Shown one piece after another: positions 1 through 9,600 of a DNA stretch of 64,000 bases; positions within the stretch are counted from its first letter, which is position 1; every line of letters starts with the position of its first letter. The stretch spans positions 43,162-107,161 of the forward strand of contig CAJUNS010000002.1 of assembly GCA_910587995.1 (NCBI GenBank), given 5' to 3'. This DNA is from an uncultured Oscillospiraceae bacterium (GTDB lineage: Bacteria > Bacillota_A > Clostridia > Oscillospirales > Acutalibacteraceae). The position numbers and the translations under genes were made by a program. A model generated the notes under the pieces. It was not told where the DNA came from. It saw only the letters and a list, made by a program, of their open reading frames with translations, and did not search any database.

Positions 1-549
1 ACGGCCATTTTGGGGGCCGTGGCCTCGGCGCTGATGTTCCTTGCCTTTCAAGTGCCTCTCATGCCCAGCTTCATTCAGATGGATTTGTCCGAACTGCCCG
101 CGCTGCTTGCGGCCTTTAGCATGGGCCCCTTAAGCGGCGTGGGGGTCTGCCTGATTAAAAACCTGGTGCATCTATTGGCCACCAGTACCGGCGGCGTAGG
201 GGAACTCTCCAACTTCCTTTTGGGCGCGGCCTTTGTGCTTCCGGCGGGCCTCTTCTACAAATACCGCAAAAACCGTATGGGCGCATTTTTAGGGGCCCTG
301 GTGGGGGCTGTCTTTATGGCGCTGGCCAGCCTGCCGGTAAACTATTTCATCACCTACCCCTTTTACACCCTGTTGATGCCTTTGGACGCCATTCTGGGCC
401 TCTATCAGGCCATCAATCCCAATGTGCACAGCCTGCTGGACGCCCTGATCTGGTTCAACATACCCTTCACCCTGTGCAAGGGCCTCCTGAGCGTGGCGGT
501 TACCTTTTTAATCTATAAGCGCATCTCGCCCATCCTTAAGGGCAGGTAA
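1..549 (+). CDS. ECF transporter S component, riboflavin (RibU) type, 5' truncated
   Basis: Membrane substrate-binding subunit of an energy-coupling-factor vitamin transporter. The reading frame is open to base 1, so the true start and first membrane helix lie outside the window. What remains (about 183 residues) shows four to five hydrophobic helices and the RibU-like segment DLSELPALLAAFSMGPLSG, then IKNLVHLL and GVGELSNFLLG. Known RibU proteins bind riboflavin and share an EcfA/A'/T module encoded elsewhere; no such module is present here. Riboflavin as substrate is inferred from the sequence pattern, and another vitamin is possible. A repeat and a terminator follow the stop codon. Confidence 0.75.
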   Translation, partial: TAILGAVASALMFLAFQVPLMPSFIQMDLSELPALLAAFSMGPLSGVGVCLIKNLVHLLATSTGGVGELSNFLLGAAFVLPAGLFYKYRKNRMGAFLGALVGAVFMALASLPVNYFITYPFYTLLMPLDAILGLYQAINPNVHSLLDALIWFNIPFTLCKGLLSVAVTFLIYKRISPILKGR

Positions 550-550
550 A

Positions 551-600
551 GTTAACGCGGTTCAAAAGCGGTAAATACCGATTTCCAAGTGCGTTTACTA
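551..600 (+). repeat. three-hairpin repeat, internally deleted copy (copy 1)
   Basis: Starts with GTTAACGCGGTTCAAAAG and ends with CAAGTGCGTTTACTA, the two ends of the longer elements at 4306, 30666, 38512 and 43277. The central GC hairpin and half of each outer hairpin are missing. It begins two bases after the stop of the ECF gene. Confidence 0.75.
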
Positions 601-612
601 TAAATACGAAGC

Positions 613-651
613 AAAAAACCCGGGCCTTCCCAGCGGAGGGCTCGGGTTTTT
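613..651. terminator. bidirectional intrinsic terminator
   Basis: A stem begins AAAAACCCG and ends CGGGTTTTT, with a small CAGC loop and T-runs in both orientations. It lies between the convergent ECF gene and the diguanylate cyclase gene and can serve both. Confidence 0.85.
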
Positions 652-655
652 GGGT

Positions 656-2026
656 TTAGTCTTGATGAAAGCGGCAGCCGCAGCGGCCGTTTTTCTTTAC
701 TTCATACAGGGCCCGGTCGGCCATGCCGTACAGCTCGTCGGTGTAGCCCATGGCGGAGAAAGCCCCGCCCACGCTTAAGGACACGGAGGGCAGCCCGTCG
801 TCCGGGTGGCGCAGCTTGTGGTTGATGGACCGCACCTTCTCTTCGATCCGTTCCTGCTGCTGAGGCTCTATCTCGGTTAAAATCACCGCGAACTCGTCGC
901 CGCCAATGCGCGCGGGGAAGTCAGTGGCCCGAAAGCTTTTTTCCAAAAGCCTTGCCACTTTTTTCAGCACGGCGTCTCCGGCCTCATGTCCAAAGCGGTC
1001 GTTGATTCCCTTGAAATGGTCCACATCCACAATCAAAAGCGCCAAAGGCTGGACCTTGACCCGCAGCACCTCCTGGATCTCTTGAAAAGCTCCCCGGTTG
1101 ATCAGGCCGGTTAAAGGGTCGTGCTCCGCCTGGTGGCGCAGCAGCACCTCGTTGGCGGCGTTTACCTCATAAATGTCGTTGTAGGTCAGGGCCAGATATT
1201 TAAACTCATAGGCGCCGGTAATCTCCATGAGCTTTTCTTCCTTGATGCAGCTGACATAGACCTGCAAGGGCTTTACAATCAAAAAGGTGATCATAATGAA
1301 GACCAAAACGTTCTGCACAAAAAGGGCGCTGAAGAGGGCGCGTTCCATCAGCAGGGTATTGTCCAGGTCCTTTAGGCTCAACTGCTGGGCGTTTTGGGTG
1401 GAGCTCATCACGTCGGTGAGGAAGTAGTCGATGTTGCTGGTGATCAGCTGCTTTTTGGCCTGGTATTCCGTGCCGAAAACCAGATCCCGGACCTCATCCA
1501 GCTTGGCCTGGGCGCTCAGAGCCGCGTCCTTTTTCGAGAGCTTTACCTGGGCCACCTTTGGGTCCAAGGCGGCGGGGTCTAAGGACAGGGCCTCCGCTGC
1601 CAGGCGGATGGCATAAACTTCCCGCTCCATCAGCTGGTTGGAGTAGTCCAGGGCGGTCTCCAGATAGCGCAGGGCCCGGGGGCTGGCCTGTTTGTCCAGC
1701 TGTTCCAGGGCGGTCTCCCGGCGGCGGGCCACATTGGTTTCGTGAAAATAATTTTCCACATAGCCGCTGTCCAGGGTAACCGCGAACAAGCGCACCTGCT
1801 CGGTCAGGTAGTCGGACCCGGCGGACACCTGGGCGGCGTCCTCATGGCAGGCGATGTACTGGGAGGTGCTTTGAACCATATGGTCATAGTCCGCGGAGGC
1901 TTGGCGGGTGATCAGGAGCAGGGCTCCGTAGAGCAGGCAGGAGAAGATAATCATGGCGGCGTTTAGGCTGCGGACTTTAATTCCTTTGACAGGACTCTTG
2001 GTTTTTTTAGGTTCATTCGTTTTCAT
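656..2026 (-). CDS. membrane-bound diguanylate cyclase (GGDEF)
   Basis: Makes the second messenger cyclic di-GMP from two GTP. The 456-residue protein has transmembrane helices at about 22-40 and 231-251. These flank a helical extracytoplasmic sensor region of about 190 residues with no domain I recognise. The cytoplasmic GGDEF domain runs from about residue 300 to the end. The catalytic GGDEF motif (375-379) is intact, and RATD (366-369) sits five residues upstream, where the RxxD product-inhibition site belongs. An active, feedback-inhibited enzyme is therefore expected. No EAL domain is attached. The start has AAGGAG eight bases upstream. It is a single gene, transcribed away from GlnN. 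Confidence 0.93.
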   Translation of the reverse strand: MKTNEPKKTKSPVKGIKVRSLNAAMIIFSCLLYGALLLITRQASADYDHMVQSTSQYIACHEDAAQVSAGSDYLTEQVRLFAVTLDSGYVENYFHETNVARRRETALEQLDKQASPRALRYLETALDYSNQLMEREVYAIRLAAEALSLDPAALDPKVAQVKLSKKDAALSAQAKLDEVRDLVFGTEYQAKKQLITSNIDYFLTDVMSSTQNAQQLSLKDLDNTLLMERALFSALFVQNVLVFIMITFLIVKPLQVYVSCIKEEKLMEITGAYEFKYLALTYNDIYEVNAANEVLLRHQAEHDPLTGLINRGAFQEIQEVLRVKVQPLALLIVDVDHFKGINDRFGHEAGDAVLKKVARLLEKSFRATDFPARIGGDEFAVILTEIEPQQQERIEEKVRSINHKLRHPDDGLPSVSLSVGGAFSAMGYTDELYGMADRALYEVKKNGRCGCRFHQD

Positions 2027-2077
2027 GAATAAGGCTCCTTGCGGATTAAAATGGGCCTTTTCTCTAGTTGCAAAAGG

Positions 2078-2094
2078 TTTTCAAACAAGCCCTA
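2078..2094 (-). repeat. isolated end of a TA-flanked MITE
   Basis: TTTTCAAACAAGCCCTA is identical to the right end of the 186-bp element at 43091-43276. It lies alone between the diguanylate cyclase and glnN genes, so it is probably a remnant or solo end. Confidence 0.5.
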
Positions 2095-2119
2095 TGGTGC
2101 TGCGGAGGGCTTTTCCGGC

Positions 2120-4234
2120 TCAAATGTGGAACATCAGCTCAGCGTAAGAGGGGTAGGGCCAGACCCCGGCGCAGACGTTCTGCTCCATCTCGTCCACGGT
2201 GGCCCGCAGGCGCTCCATAGCGGGGATCACCTGGTCCCGGTAATGCTGGGCGGCAGTGAGGATGTTGGGGCTCTCTGTTTTGGGGTCCCGCAGCAGGGGG
2301 TCCAGCTGCTCCACTTGGGCAAAGGCCTGGTCCAGCAGGCCGGAAAGCCGGCGGATGAGGGCGGTCTCCGCCGCGCAGGGCAGGCCCTCCACCGCCGCGC
2401 GCTTGGCGGCCACAGCCTGGGCCAGGGTGGACACATAGCCGCTGACCGCCGGGAAAATCTCCTGGCGCACCATGCCGCTCATGGTCAGGCTCTCGATGTT
2501 GAGGGTTTTGACGTACTCCTCCATAATGGTCTCGTACCGGGCCTCCATCTCGGCCTCGGTGTAAATTTTGTGCCGCACAAAAAGCTGAATGTTTTTCTGG
2601 TCCAGGTACCGGGGCAGAGCGTCCACCGTGGTGGGCAGGTTCAAAAGGCCCCGACGCTGCGCCTCGGCCAGCCATTCTTCCGAGTAGCCGTCGCCGTTGA
2701 AGATGATTCGCTTATGTTCCTTTGCCACATCCCGCACCAGGGCCCGCACAGCGGTGTCCATATCCGCCGCGCCCGCCAGCCGCTGGGTGAACTGTCCCAG
2801 CTCCTCGGCCACAATGGTGTTGAGCATAATATTGGGGCAGGCAATGGAGATGGCCGAGCCCAGAGAGCGGAACTCGAACTTGTTGCCCGTGAAGGCAAAG
2901 GGGGAGGTGCGGTTGCGGTCGGTGGTGTCCTTGTTCAGGTCGGGCAGCACCCGCACGCCGGTTTCCAGCTTTTTGGGGTCCATGCCCCCATAAGGCAGGC
3001 CCGCCTCAATGCTGTCCAGAATAGAGGTGAGCTCATCCCCCAAAAACATGGAGATGACAGCGGGAGGCGCTTCGTGGGCCCCCAGCCGGTGGTCGTTGCC
3101 CGCCGAGGCCACGGAGATGCGCAGCAGGTCCTGGTATTCGTCCACACCCTTGATGACAGCGGCCAGAATCAGCAAAAAGGGCAGGTTCTCCCAGGGCCGG
3201 GGTCCGGGGTCCAGCAGATTTTTCCCCGTGTCGGTGGAAAGGGACCAGTTGTTGTGCTTGCCGCTGCCGTTTACACCCGCGAAGGGCTTCTCGTGGAGCA
3301 GGCACACCAAGCCGTGGCGGTCCGCCACATTGCGCATGACCTCCATGGTCAGCTGGTTGTGGTCGCAGGCGATGTTGGTGGTGGTGAAGATGGGGGCCAG
3401 CTCATGCTGGGCGGGGGCGACCTCGTTGTGCTTGGTTTTGGCCAGCACCCCCAGCTTCCACAGCTCCCGGTCCAGGTCCCGCATAAAAGCGGCCACCCGG
3501 GGCTTGATGGCCCCATAGTAGTGGTCGTCCATCTCCTGGCCCTTGGGGGCCTTGGCTCCAAAAAGGGTGCGGCCGCAGAAGATCAGGTCCCGGCGCTTTT
3601 GGTAGAGCTCCTTGTCAATGAGGAAATATTCCTGCTCGGGCCCCACGGTGGTGACCACCTGCTGGGTCTTCTCATCGCCCAACAGGCGCAGCAGCCGGAG
3701 GGCCTGGTTGCTCAGGGCCTCCATAGAGCGCAGCAAAGGGGTCTTCTTGTCCAGCACCTCGCCGCTGTAGGAGCAGAAGGCGGTGGGGATGTACAGGGAG
3801 CCCCCCTTGACAAAGGCATAGGAGGTAGGGTCCCAGGCGGTGTAGCCCCTGGCCTCAAAGGTAGCCCGCAGGCCGCCAGAGGGGAAAGAAGAGGCGTCCG
3901 GCTCGCCCTTGATGAGCTCCTTGCCGGAAAATTGCATAATCACCCGGCCATCGCTGGTGGGGGAGATGAAGCTGTCGTGCTTTTCGGCGGTAACGCCGTT
4001 GAGAGGCTGAAACCAGTGGGTATAGTGGGTGGCGCCCAGCTCCACGGCCCAGTCCTTCATGGCGGAGGCCACGGCGTTGGCCACGGTCAGGTCCAGCTCC
4101 TTGCCCTCGTCGATGGTTTTGCGCAGGGAGCGGTACACGTCCTTGGGCAGGCGCTCCATCATCACGTCGTCGTTGAAGACGGCGCTGCCGAAGAGCTGGG
4201 GAACAGACTTGCGGTTTTCGGAACAGGTGCTCAT
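2120..4234 (-). CDS. glnN: glutamine synthetase, type III
   Basis: Joins ammonia to glutamate using ATP. The length of about 704 residues, the N-terminal ENRKSVPQLFGSAVFNDD segment, FSGKELIKGEPDASSFPSGG, and the catalytic-domain stretches GPEQEYFLID and NEVAPAQHELAPIF match the large GSIII class rather than the 450-residue GSI. Two starts are possible. The ATG at 4252 has no ribosome-binding site and lies about where transcription would begin from the TACAAT box at 4259-4264. The ATG at 4234 is preceded by AAAAGAGTGG and gives the usual MS... N-terminus, so I chose it. It is transcribed alone; no PII or ammonium transporter gene is nearby. Confidence 0.93.
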   Translation of the reverse strand: MSTCSENRKSVPQLFGSAVFNDDVMMERLPKDVYRSLRKTIDEGKELDLTVANAVASAMKDWAVELGATHYTHWFQPLNGVTAEKHDSFISPTSDGRVIMQFSGKELIKGEPDASSFPSGGLRATFEARGYTAWDPTSYAFVKGGSLYIPTAFCSYSGEVLDKKTPLLRSMEALSNQALRLLRLLGDEKTQQVVTTVGPEQEYFLIDKELYQKRRDLIFCGRTLFGAKAPKGQEMDDHYYGAIKPRVAAFMRDLDRELWKLGVLAKTKHNEVAPAQHELAPIFTTTNIACDHNQLTMEVMRNVADRHGLVCLLHEKPFAGVNGSGKHNNWSLSTDTGKNLLDPGPRPWENLPFLLILAAVIKGVDEYQDLLRISVASAGNDHRLGAHEAPPAVISMFLGDELTSILDSIEAGLPYGGMDPKKLETGVRVLPDLNKDTTDRNRTSPFAFTGNKFEFRSLGSAISIACPNIMLNTIVAEELGQFTQRLAGAADMDTAVRALVRDVAKEHKRIIFNGDGYSEEWLAEAQRRGLLNLPTTVDALPRYLDQKNIQLFVRHKIYTEAEMEARYETIMEEYVKTLNIESLTMSGMVRQEIFPAVSGYVSTLAQAVAAKRAAVEGLPCAAETALIRRLSGLLDQAFAQVEQLDPLLRDPKTESPNILTAAQHYRDQVIPAMERLRATVDEMEQNVCAGVWPYPSYAELMFHI

Positions 4235-4305
4235 AGAGACCACTCTTTTCATATTTATATTGTATACAAGGCGGACACAGGGAAGGCCGGGGTCCGGTAC
4301 CTATT

Positions 4306-4453
4306 GTTAACGCAGTTCAAAAGAGGCGATGCCTCTTTTGAACCTGGCGGCGCGGGCTTGCCCGCGCCGGGAGTGTCCGTTATGGAGAGCTTTTCGTGTT
4401 CCCCGCGCCGCCCGGTTGAAAATCAGTAAATACCGATTTTCAAGTGCGTTTAC
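4306..4453 (+). repeat. three-hairpin repeat with a second repeat inserted (copy 2)
   Basis: Begins GTTAACGCAGTTCAAAAGAGG, whose first hairpin pairs TTCAAAAGAGG with CCTCTTTTGAA. A GC arm (GGCGGCGCGGGC/GCCCGCGCC) follows, then a third hairpin (TTGAAAATC/GATTTTCAA) and the end GTGCGTTTACGA. The GC arm is interrupted at about 4369-4405 by part of another repeat family. Confidence 0.8.
4369..4405 (+). repeat. partial copy of the ~85-bp GTGTCCGTT repeat (copy A)
   Basis: GGGAGTGTCCGTTATGGAGA followed by GCTTTTCGTGTTCCCCGC matches the left half of the elements at 4746-4832 and 11260-11342. It sits inside a three-hairpin repeat, so one mobile or recombining unit has landed in another. Confidence 0.65.
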
Positions 4454-4745
4454 GATACATAATAAGTGCCAAGGTCCGGGAAGGTTCCCGGCGGCCCCTT
4501 TTTTCCTATTTTAGCGGCAAAGGTAGGGTTTGTCAACCAGCTCTTCCCTGGCAGGGGCAAGTTTGCCCGTTCCCAAAAGACGAAAAGCAAAGAATTTTTC
4601 AATGGAAAGGCCCCTGCCCGTTCCGGTAGGCTTTATGTATGTTTATCATGTCTCCACCGCGCCGCTTCCGTTTAAGATTTCATCATAATAATAAAGTATA
4701 GCACAAAATCTCCGAAAACACAATGCTTTCCCCCAAATCGGGAGC
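4454..4745. other. intergenic DNA without a recognisable gene
   Basis: About 290 bases between two repeat copies. It contains a short GC palindrome (CCGGGAAGGTTCCCGG) near 4477-4492 and AT-rich DNA near 4675-4715. The open frames here have no family resemblance and no convincing ribosome-binding site. I see nothing that can be named. Confidence 0.5.
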
Positions 4746-4832
4746 GTCCCAACCGCAGAGATAATCATCTATGTTCCCCCCGCCCTACGGGCGGGGGGAA
4801 CACGAAAAGCTCTCCAAAACGGACACTCCTCC
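4746..4832 (-). repeat. ~85-bp GTGTCCGTT repeat, full copy (copy B)
   Basis: Read on the minus strand it runs GGAGTGTCCGTTTTGGAGAG, GCTTTTCGTGTTCCC, a GC palindrome (CCGCCC...GGGCGG), GAACATAGATGATTATCTCTG and GGTTGGGAC. The same order of blocks occurs at 11260-11342. Two internal palindromes suggest a structured RNA or small MITE-like unit. Confidence 0.7.
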
Positions 4833-4898
4833 CCAAATCCTCCGGCAAGGGACGGGGCTTCCTCCCGCCCGGTTTTGTCCGGATCACAGAGAGGAAGA

Positions 4899-4930
4899 CA
4901 AAAAGCCGGTCCAGAAAGGCGGCCTTTTTG
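4899..4930. terminator. terminator-like hairpin upstream of carA
   Basis: AAAAAGCCG pairs with CGGCcTTTTT around an 11-base loop. T-runs in both orientations would insulate the carA promoter from the repeat-filled region to its left. Confidence 0.55.
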
Positions 4931-4969
4931 TTATGGAAGGAGAAGCGGCGGAAAAATGAAATTTCCCTC

Positions 4970-4998
4970 TTGCGCTCTTCCCGTTTTTCGAGTACAAT
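4970..4998 (+). promoter_or_regulatory. sigma-A promoter of the car operon
   Basis: TTGCGC (4970-4975), a 17-base spacer and TACAAT (4993-4998). The predicted leader before carA is only about 50 bases, and no PyrR-type antiterminator/terminator pair is visible in it. Confidence 0.7.
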
Positions 4999-5053
4999 AT
5001 TAAGTTGAAAAAGCTTGCGAAGTGGAGAACGCGATAATTCGGAAAGGATTGTG

Positions 5054-6130
5054 ATGCACATGGGAAAAACGGCGTATCTGGTGCTGGAAAACGGCAGGGT
5101 TTTCCGGGGAGAGCGGTTCGGGGCCCAGGAAGAGGTGCTGGCCGAGGTGGTTTTTACCACCGGCATGACCGGCTATCTGGAGGCTTTGACCGACCGGAGC
5201 TATTGGGGACAGATTGTGGTGCAGACCTTCCCGCTCATCGGCAACTATGGGGTTATTCCCGCCGATTTTGAAAGCGACGTCATTGGTCCGAAAGGGTATA
5301 TCGTCAAACATTGGTGCCAAGCTCCTTCTAACTTTCGTTCAGAAGGCAGCCTTGACGCCTTTTTTCAAAACCGGGGGCTCACGGCCCTGTGCGGCGTGGA
5401 CACCCGGACCTTGACCAAGATCATTCGGGAAAAGGGCGTGATGAACGGAGTCATTACCGATGACCCGGCCTCCGTGGACCTGGAAGCCGTGGCCGCCTAC
5501 AAGGTGCGGGGCGCGGTGCGGGCCATGTCTGCCAAAGAGCGCCGGGTGGAAGGCCCGGAGGACTACCGGTGTAAAATCGCCCTGATGGACTACGGCATGA
5601 AGGACAGCATCTGGAGGGAGCTGGCGGCCCGGGGGGCCCAGGTGCACATCTGCCCCTGCGGGACCACCGCGGAAGAGGTTGCGGCCTTGGATGTGGACGG
5701 GGTGATGCTCAGCAACGGCCCCGGCGACCCGGCGGAGAACACGGAGCTTGTGGCGGAGCTGCGGCGCATTAACCAGCTGAAAAAGCCCACCTTCGGCATC
5801 TGCCTGGGCCACCAGCTGATGGCCTTGGCCCACGGCTGCCGCACGGAGAAGCTGAAGTACGGCCACCGGGGCGAAAACCAGCCGGTGAAAAACCGGGAGA
5901 CCGGCCGGGTGTACATTTCCAGTCAGAACCACGGCTACGCGGTGGTCAGCGAAAGCCTGGACCCCCAGTGGGGCAAAGAGCTCTATGTCAACGTAAACGA
6001 CGGCACCTGCGAGGGCGTGCGCTACAGCTATATGCCCGCCTTTACGGTGCAGTTCCACCCAGAGGCCTGCGGCGGGCCCCTGGACACCCGGATGCTTTTT
6101 GACGAGTTTTTCGCCATGATGGGCAAATGA
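5054..6130 (+). CDS. carA: carbamoyl-phosphate synthase, small (glutaminase) subunit
   Basis: Releases ammonia from glutamine for carbamoyl phosphate, the precursor of pyrimidines and arginine. The N-terminal CarA domain is followed by a class I glutamine amidotransferase domain. That domain carries NGPGDP, the nucleophile in FGICLGHQ (Cys at about residue 250) and the His-Glu pair in VQFHPEACGG near the end. I chose the ATG at 5054 because GGAAAGG lies six bases before it. This gives 358 residues, the normal CarA length, and an N-terminus of MHMGKTAYLVLENG. It is the first gene of an operon with a Nudix gene and the carB-dapF fusion. Confidence 0.95.
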   Translation: MHMGKTAYLVLENGRVFRGERFGAQEEVLAEVVFTTGMTGYLEALTDRSYWGQIVVQTFPLIGNYGVIPADFESDVIGPKGYIVKHWCQAPSNFRSEGSLDAFFQNRGLTALCGVDTRTLTKIIREKGVMNGVITDDPASVDLEAVAAYKVRGAVRAMSAKERRVEGPEDYRCKIALMDYGMKDSIWRELAARGAQVHICPCGTTAEEVAALDVDGVMLSNGPGDPAENTELVAELRRINQLKKPTFGICLGHQLMALAHGCRTEKLKYGHRGENQPVKNRETGRVYISSQNHGYAVVSESLDPQWGKELYVNVNDGTCEGVRYSYMPAFTVQFHPEACGGPLDTRMLFDEFFAMMGK

Positions 6131-6137
6131 GGCGCCT

Positions 6138-6641
6138 ATGAACCATGAGAACACTGACTGGAGCCGCTCTGTGGCAGGCGTGGTTCTAAAAGAAGGCAAG
6201 GTGCTGCTCTGCCGGCACACCTATGGAGGCGGCAAGGGGCTGCTCATTGTGCCCGGGGGCTACCTGGAGCGGGGCGAGACCCCGGAAGAAGCCGTAAGGC
6301 GGGAGCTGCGGGAAGAGACTGGCATAACCGCGGAGCCCGGGCGGCTTTTAGCCGTGCGCTTTGGCACAAAGGACTGGTACGCGGCCTTTGCGGCGGAGTA
6401 TGTGTCCGGCCAGGCCCGTCCGGACGGGGACGAGAACGACCTGGTGGTCTGGATGAACGTGGAAGAGGCCCTGGCCCGGGAAGACGTGCCGGGGCTCACC
6501 AAGGCGCTGATCCAGCGGGCCCAGGAGGATGGCGGGTTTGTGCCGCAGTCCTATGGGACCCCATCGGGCCGGACGGAAACGGACCTGTACGGGTTTTCAC
6601 AGAGGATGAAGAAAAGGGAGGATAACTATGCCACTGAATAA
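6138..6641 (+). CDS. Nudix hydrolase
   Basis: A 167-residue pyrophosphohydrolase acting on a nucleoside diphosphate linked to another group; the substrate cannot be read from sequence. The complete Nudix box is visible from about residue 38 (GYLERGE, then REL REETGI), with all glutamates needed for metal binding. It lies between carA and carB: seven bases after the carA stop, and overlapping the carB start by 14 bases, so it is translationally coupled to carB. Insertion of a Nudix gene between the two carbamoyl-phosphate synthase subunits is not the usual order and may mean a housekeeping role towards oxidised or surplus nucleotides (inference). Confidence 0.9.
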   Translation: MNHENTDWSRSVAGVVLKEGKVLLCRHTYGGGKGLLIVPGGYLERGETPEEAVRRELREETGITAEPGRLLAVRFGTKDWYAAFAAEYVSGQARPDGDENDLVVWMNVEEALAREDVPGLTKALIQRAQEDGGFVPQSYGTPSGRTETDLYGFSQRMKKREDNYATE

Positions 6642-9600
6642 GGACATCAAAAAGGTATTGGTCATCGGCTCGGGACCCATTGTCATCGGCCAGGCGGCGG
6701 AGTTCGACTACGCCGGCACCCAGGCCTGCCGGGCTCTGCGGGAGGACGGCATTGAGATTGTGCTGGTAAACTCCAACCCGGCCACCATTATGACAGACCA
6801 GGCCATGGCGGACAAAATTTACATTGAGCCCCTGACCCTCACCACCGTGAAGCGCATCATTGAAAAGGAGAAGCCGGACAGCATTCTCTCCGGCTTTGGC
6901 GGGCAGACGGGCCTGACCCTCTCCATGCAGCTGGCCAAGGAGGGTTTTTTGGAGAAGAACCATGTGCGCCTGCTGGGCGCGGGCCCGGAGACCATTGATA
7001 AGGCGGAGGACCGGCAGCTCTTTAAGGACGCCATGGAGCGCATCGGCCAGCCCTGCGTGCCCAGCAAGGTGGTCACCACCGTGGAGGACGCGGAGGCTTT
7101 TGCCGCTGAAATCGGCTACCCGGTTATCATCCGCCCGGCCTTTACCTTGGGCGGCACCGGCGGCGGCATTGTCAACGGCCCGGAAGAGCTGCGGGAGATT
7201 ACCGCCAACGGCCTGGCCCTTTCGCCCATTACCCAGGTGCTGGTGGAAAAGAGCATCGCCGGGTGGAAGGAGATCGAGTTCGAGGTCATGCGGGACGGCG
7301 CGGGCAATGCCATTACCATCTGCTCCATGGAGAACCTGGACCCCGTGGGCGTGCACACCGGCGACTCCATTGTCATTGCCCCGGCGGTGACTCTGGCGGA
7401 CAAAGAGTACCAGATGCTGCGCACCGCCGCCTTGGATATCGTCAACGAGCTGGGGGTGGAGGGCGGATGCAACTGCCAGTTCGCCCTGCACCCGGACTCC
7501 TTCGAGTACGCCGTGATTGAGGTAAACCCCCGGGTGAGCCGGTCCTCCGCTCTGGCCTCTAAGGCCACGGGCTACCCCATTGCTAAGGTGGCCACCAAAA
7601 TCGCCATTGGCTACCGGCTGGACGAGATCAAAAACGCAGTTACCGGGGTGACCTACGCAGCCTTTGAGCCCTCTATCGACTATGTGGCGGTGAAGTTCCC
7701 CAAGTGGCCCTTTGACAAGTTCGTGTACGCCAAGCGGGACCTGGGCACCCAGATGAAGGCCACCGGCGAGGTGATGAGCATTGCGGACAGCTTTGAGATG
7801 GCCCTTTTAAAGGCTGTGCGGGGAGCGGAGATCTCCGCGGGCTCTGGCGGCGGGCGGCTGGACACCCTGACCCTGCCTAAGTTCCAGGAGGAGGCGGAGG
7901 AGAAGCTGCTGCACATTGCGGAGCATGCCACGGACGAGCGGCTGTTCGCGGTCTATGAGCTTTTGAAGCGGGGCCGCACGGTAGACGAGCTCCACGCGCT
8001 CACCATGATCGACCGCTGGTTCCTCTCCAAGCTGCTGAGCTTCATTGGCTATGAGGACAAGCTGGCCTCCCGCACCCTGACGGAGGAAATTTACACCGAG
8101 GGCAAGCGGCTGGGCTACCCGGACGCGGCCATTGCCCGGATTTCCGGCCAGGAGATTCCCTGGAAGCGCAAGACCACCTTTAAAATGGTGGACACCTGCG
8201 CCGGCGAGTTTGCCGCCCACACCCCCTACTTTTACGCCACCTACGACACCGAGGAAAGCGGCGGCGAGGACGAGGCCCTGGACTTCATTGGCCAGAACCG
8301 GGAGAAGGAGACCGTGGTGGTGCTGGGCTCTGGGCCCATCCGCATTGGCCAGGGCATTGAGTTCGATTACGCCAGCGTCCACTGCGTCATGGCACTGCAA
8401 AAGCTGGGCTATGAGGTGGTGATCATCAACAACAACCCGGAGACCGTCTCCACGGACTTTGACACGGCCAACCGGCTCTATTTTGAGCCTCTGTCTCCCG
8501 AAGACGTGCTGGACGTGCTGGCCATTGAAAAGCCCATTGGGGTGGTGGTGGCCTTTGGCGGGCAGACCGCCATCAAGCTGACCAAGACCCTCTCGGACAA
8601 CAACATCCGCATTTTGGGCTCTTCCGCCGACACCATTGACATGGCCGAGGACCGGGAGCGCTTTGACGAGCTGCTGGAACGCTCGGGCATTAAGCGGCCC
8701 AGGGGCTCCACGGTGACGGCCGCCCAAGAGGCTCTGGACGCGGCGGAGCGGCTGGGCTATCCGGTGCTCATGCGCCCCTCCTATGTGCTGGGCGGACAGA
8801 ACATGATCATCGCCACCTGCCGGGAGGACATTCAGGAGTATATGGACATTATCCTGGACACCCGCCAGGACAACCCGGTGCTTATTGACAAGTACCTCTC
8901 CGGCACGGAGATTGAGGTGGACGCCATCTGCGATGGGGATGAGATTCTGATTCCCGGCATTATGGAGCATGTGGAGCGCACGGGCATCCACTCCGGCGAC
9001 AGCATCGCCGTGTACCCGGCCTCGGGCATTGACGACGACATGAGCGCCAAAATTGTGGCCACCACCGAAACCCTCTGCCGGGAGCTCCATGGCATTGGGC
9101 TTATCAACCTGCAATATATTATTATGGACCGGGAAATTTACGTCATTGAGGTAAACCCCCGGGCCAGCCGGACCGTGCCTTACATCAGCAAGGTCACCGG
9201 CGTGCCCATGTGCGACCTGGCCACCAAGGTCAGCCTGGGCTATAAGCTGCGGGACCTGGGCTTTGGAACCGGGCTCTACAAGCCCTCGCCCTACACGGCG
9301 GTGAAGGTGCCGGTGTTCTCTTTCGAGAAGCTGGCGGACGTGGACACCCACCTGGGGCCGGAGATGAAATCCACCGGCGAGGTGCTGGGCATTGGCAACA
9401 GCCTGGAAGAGGCTTTGTACAAGGGGCTCATTGCCTCGGGCCACCAGATGAAGAAAAGCGGCGGGGTGTTCATCACCGTGCGGGACCAGGACAAGCCGGA
9501 AATTGCCGAGGTGGCCAAAAAGTTTGACCGGCTGGGCTTTAAGCTCTATGCCACCGGCGGCACGGCGCTGCTGCTCTTTAAGGCGGGGCTCAATGTGAAT

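Noticed and set aside
2039..4429. Plus-strand open frame of 796 codons opposite glnN
   Set aside because: It is antisense to a well-matched GSIII gene, has Gly/His/Val/Gln-biased composition and no family motif. It is a shadow of high-GC coding DNA.
4999..5053. PyrR-type attenuator before carA
   Set aside because: The leader is only about 50 bases and has no terminator/antiterminator pair.
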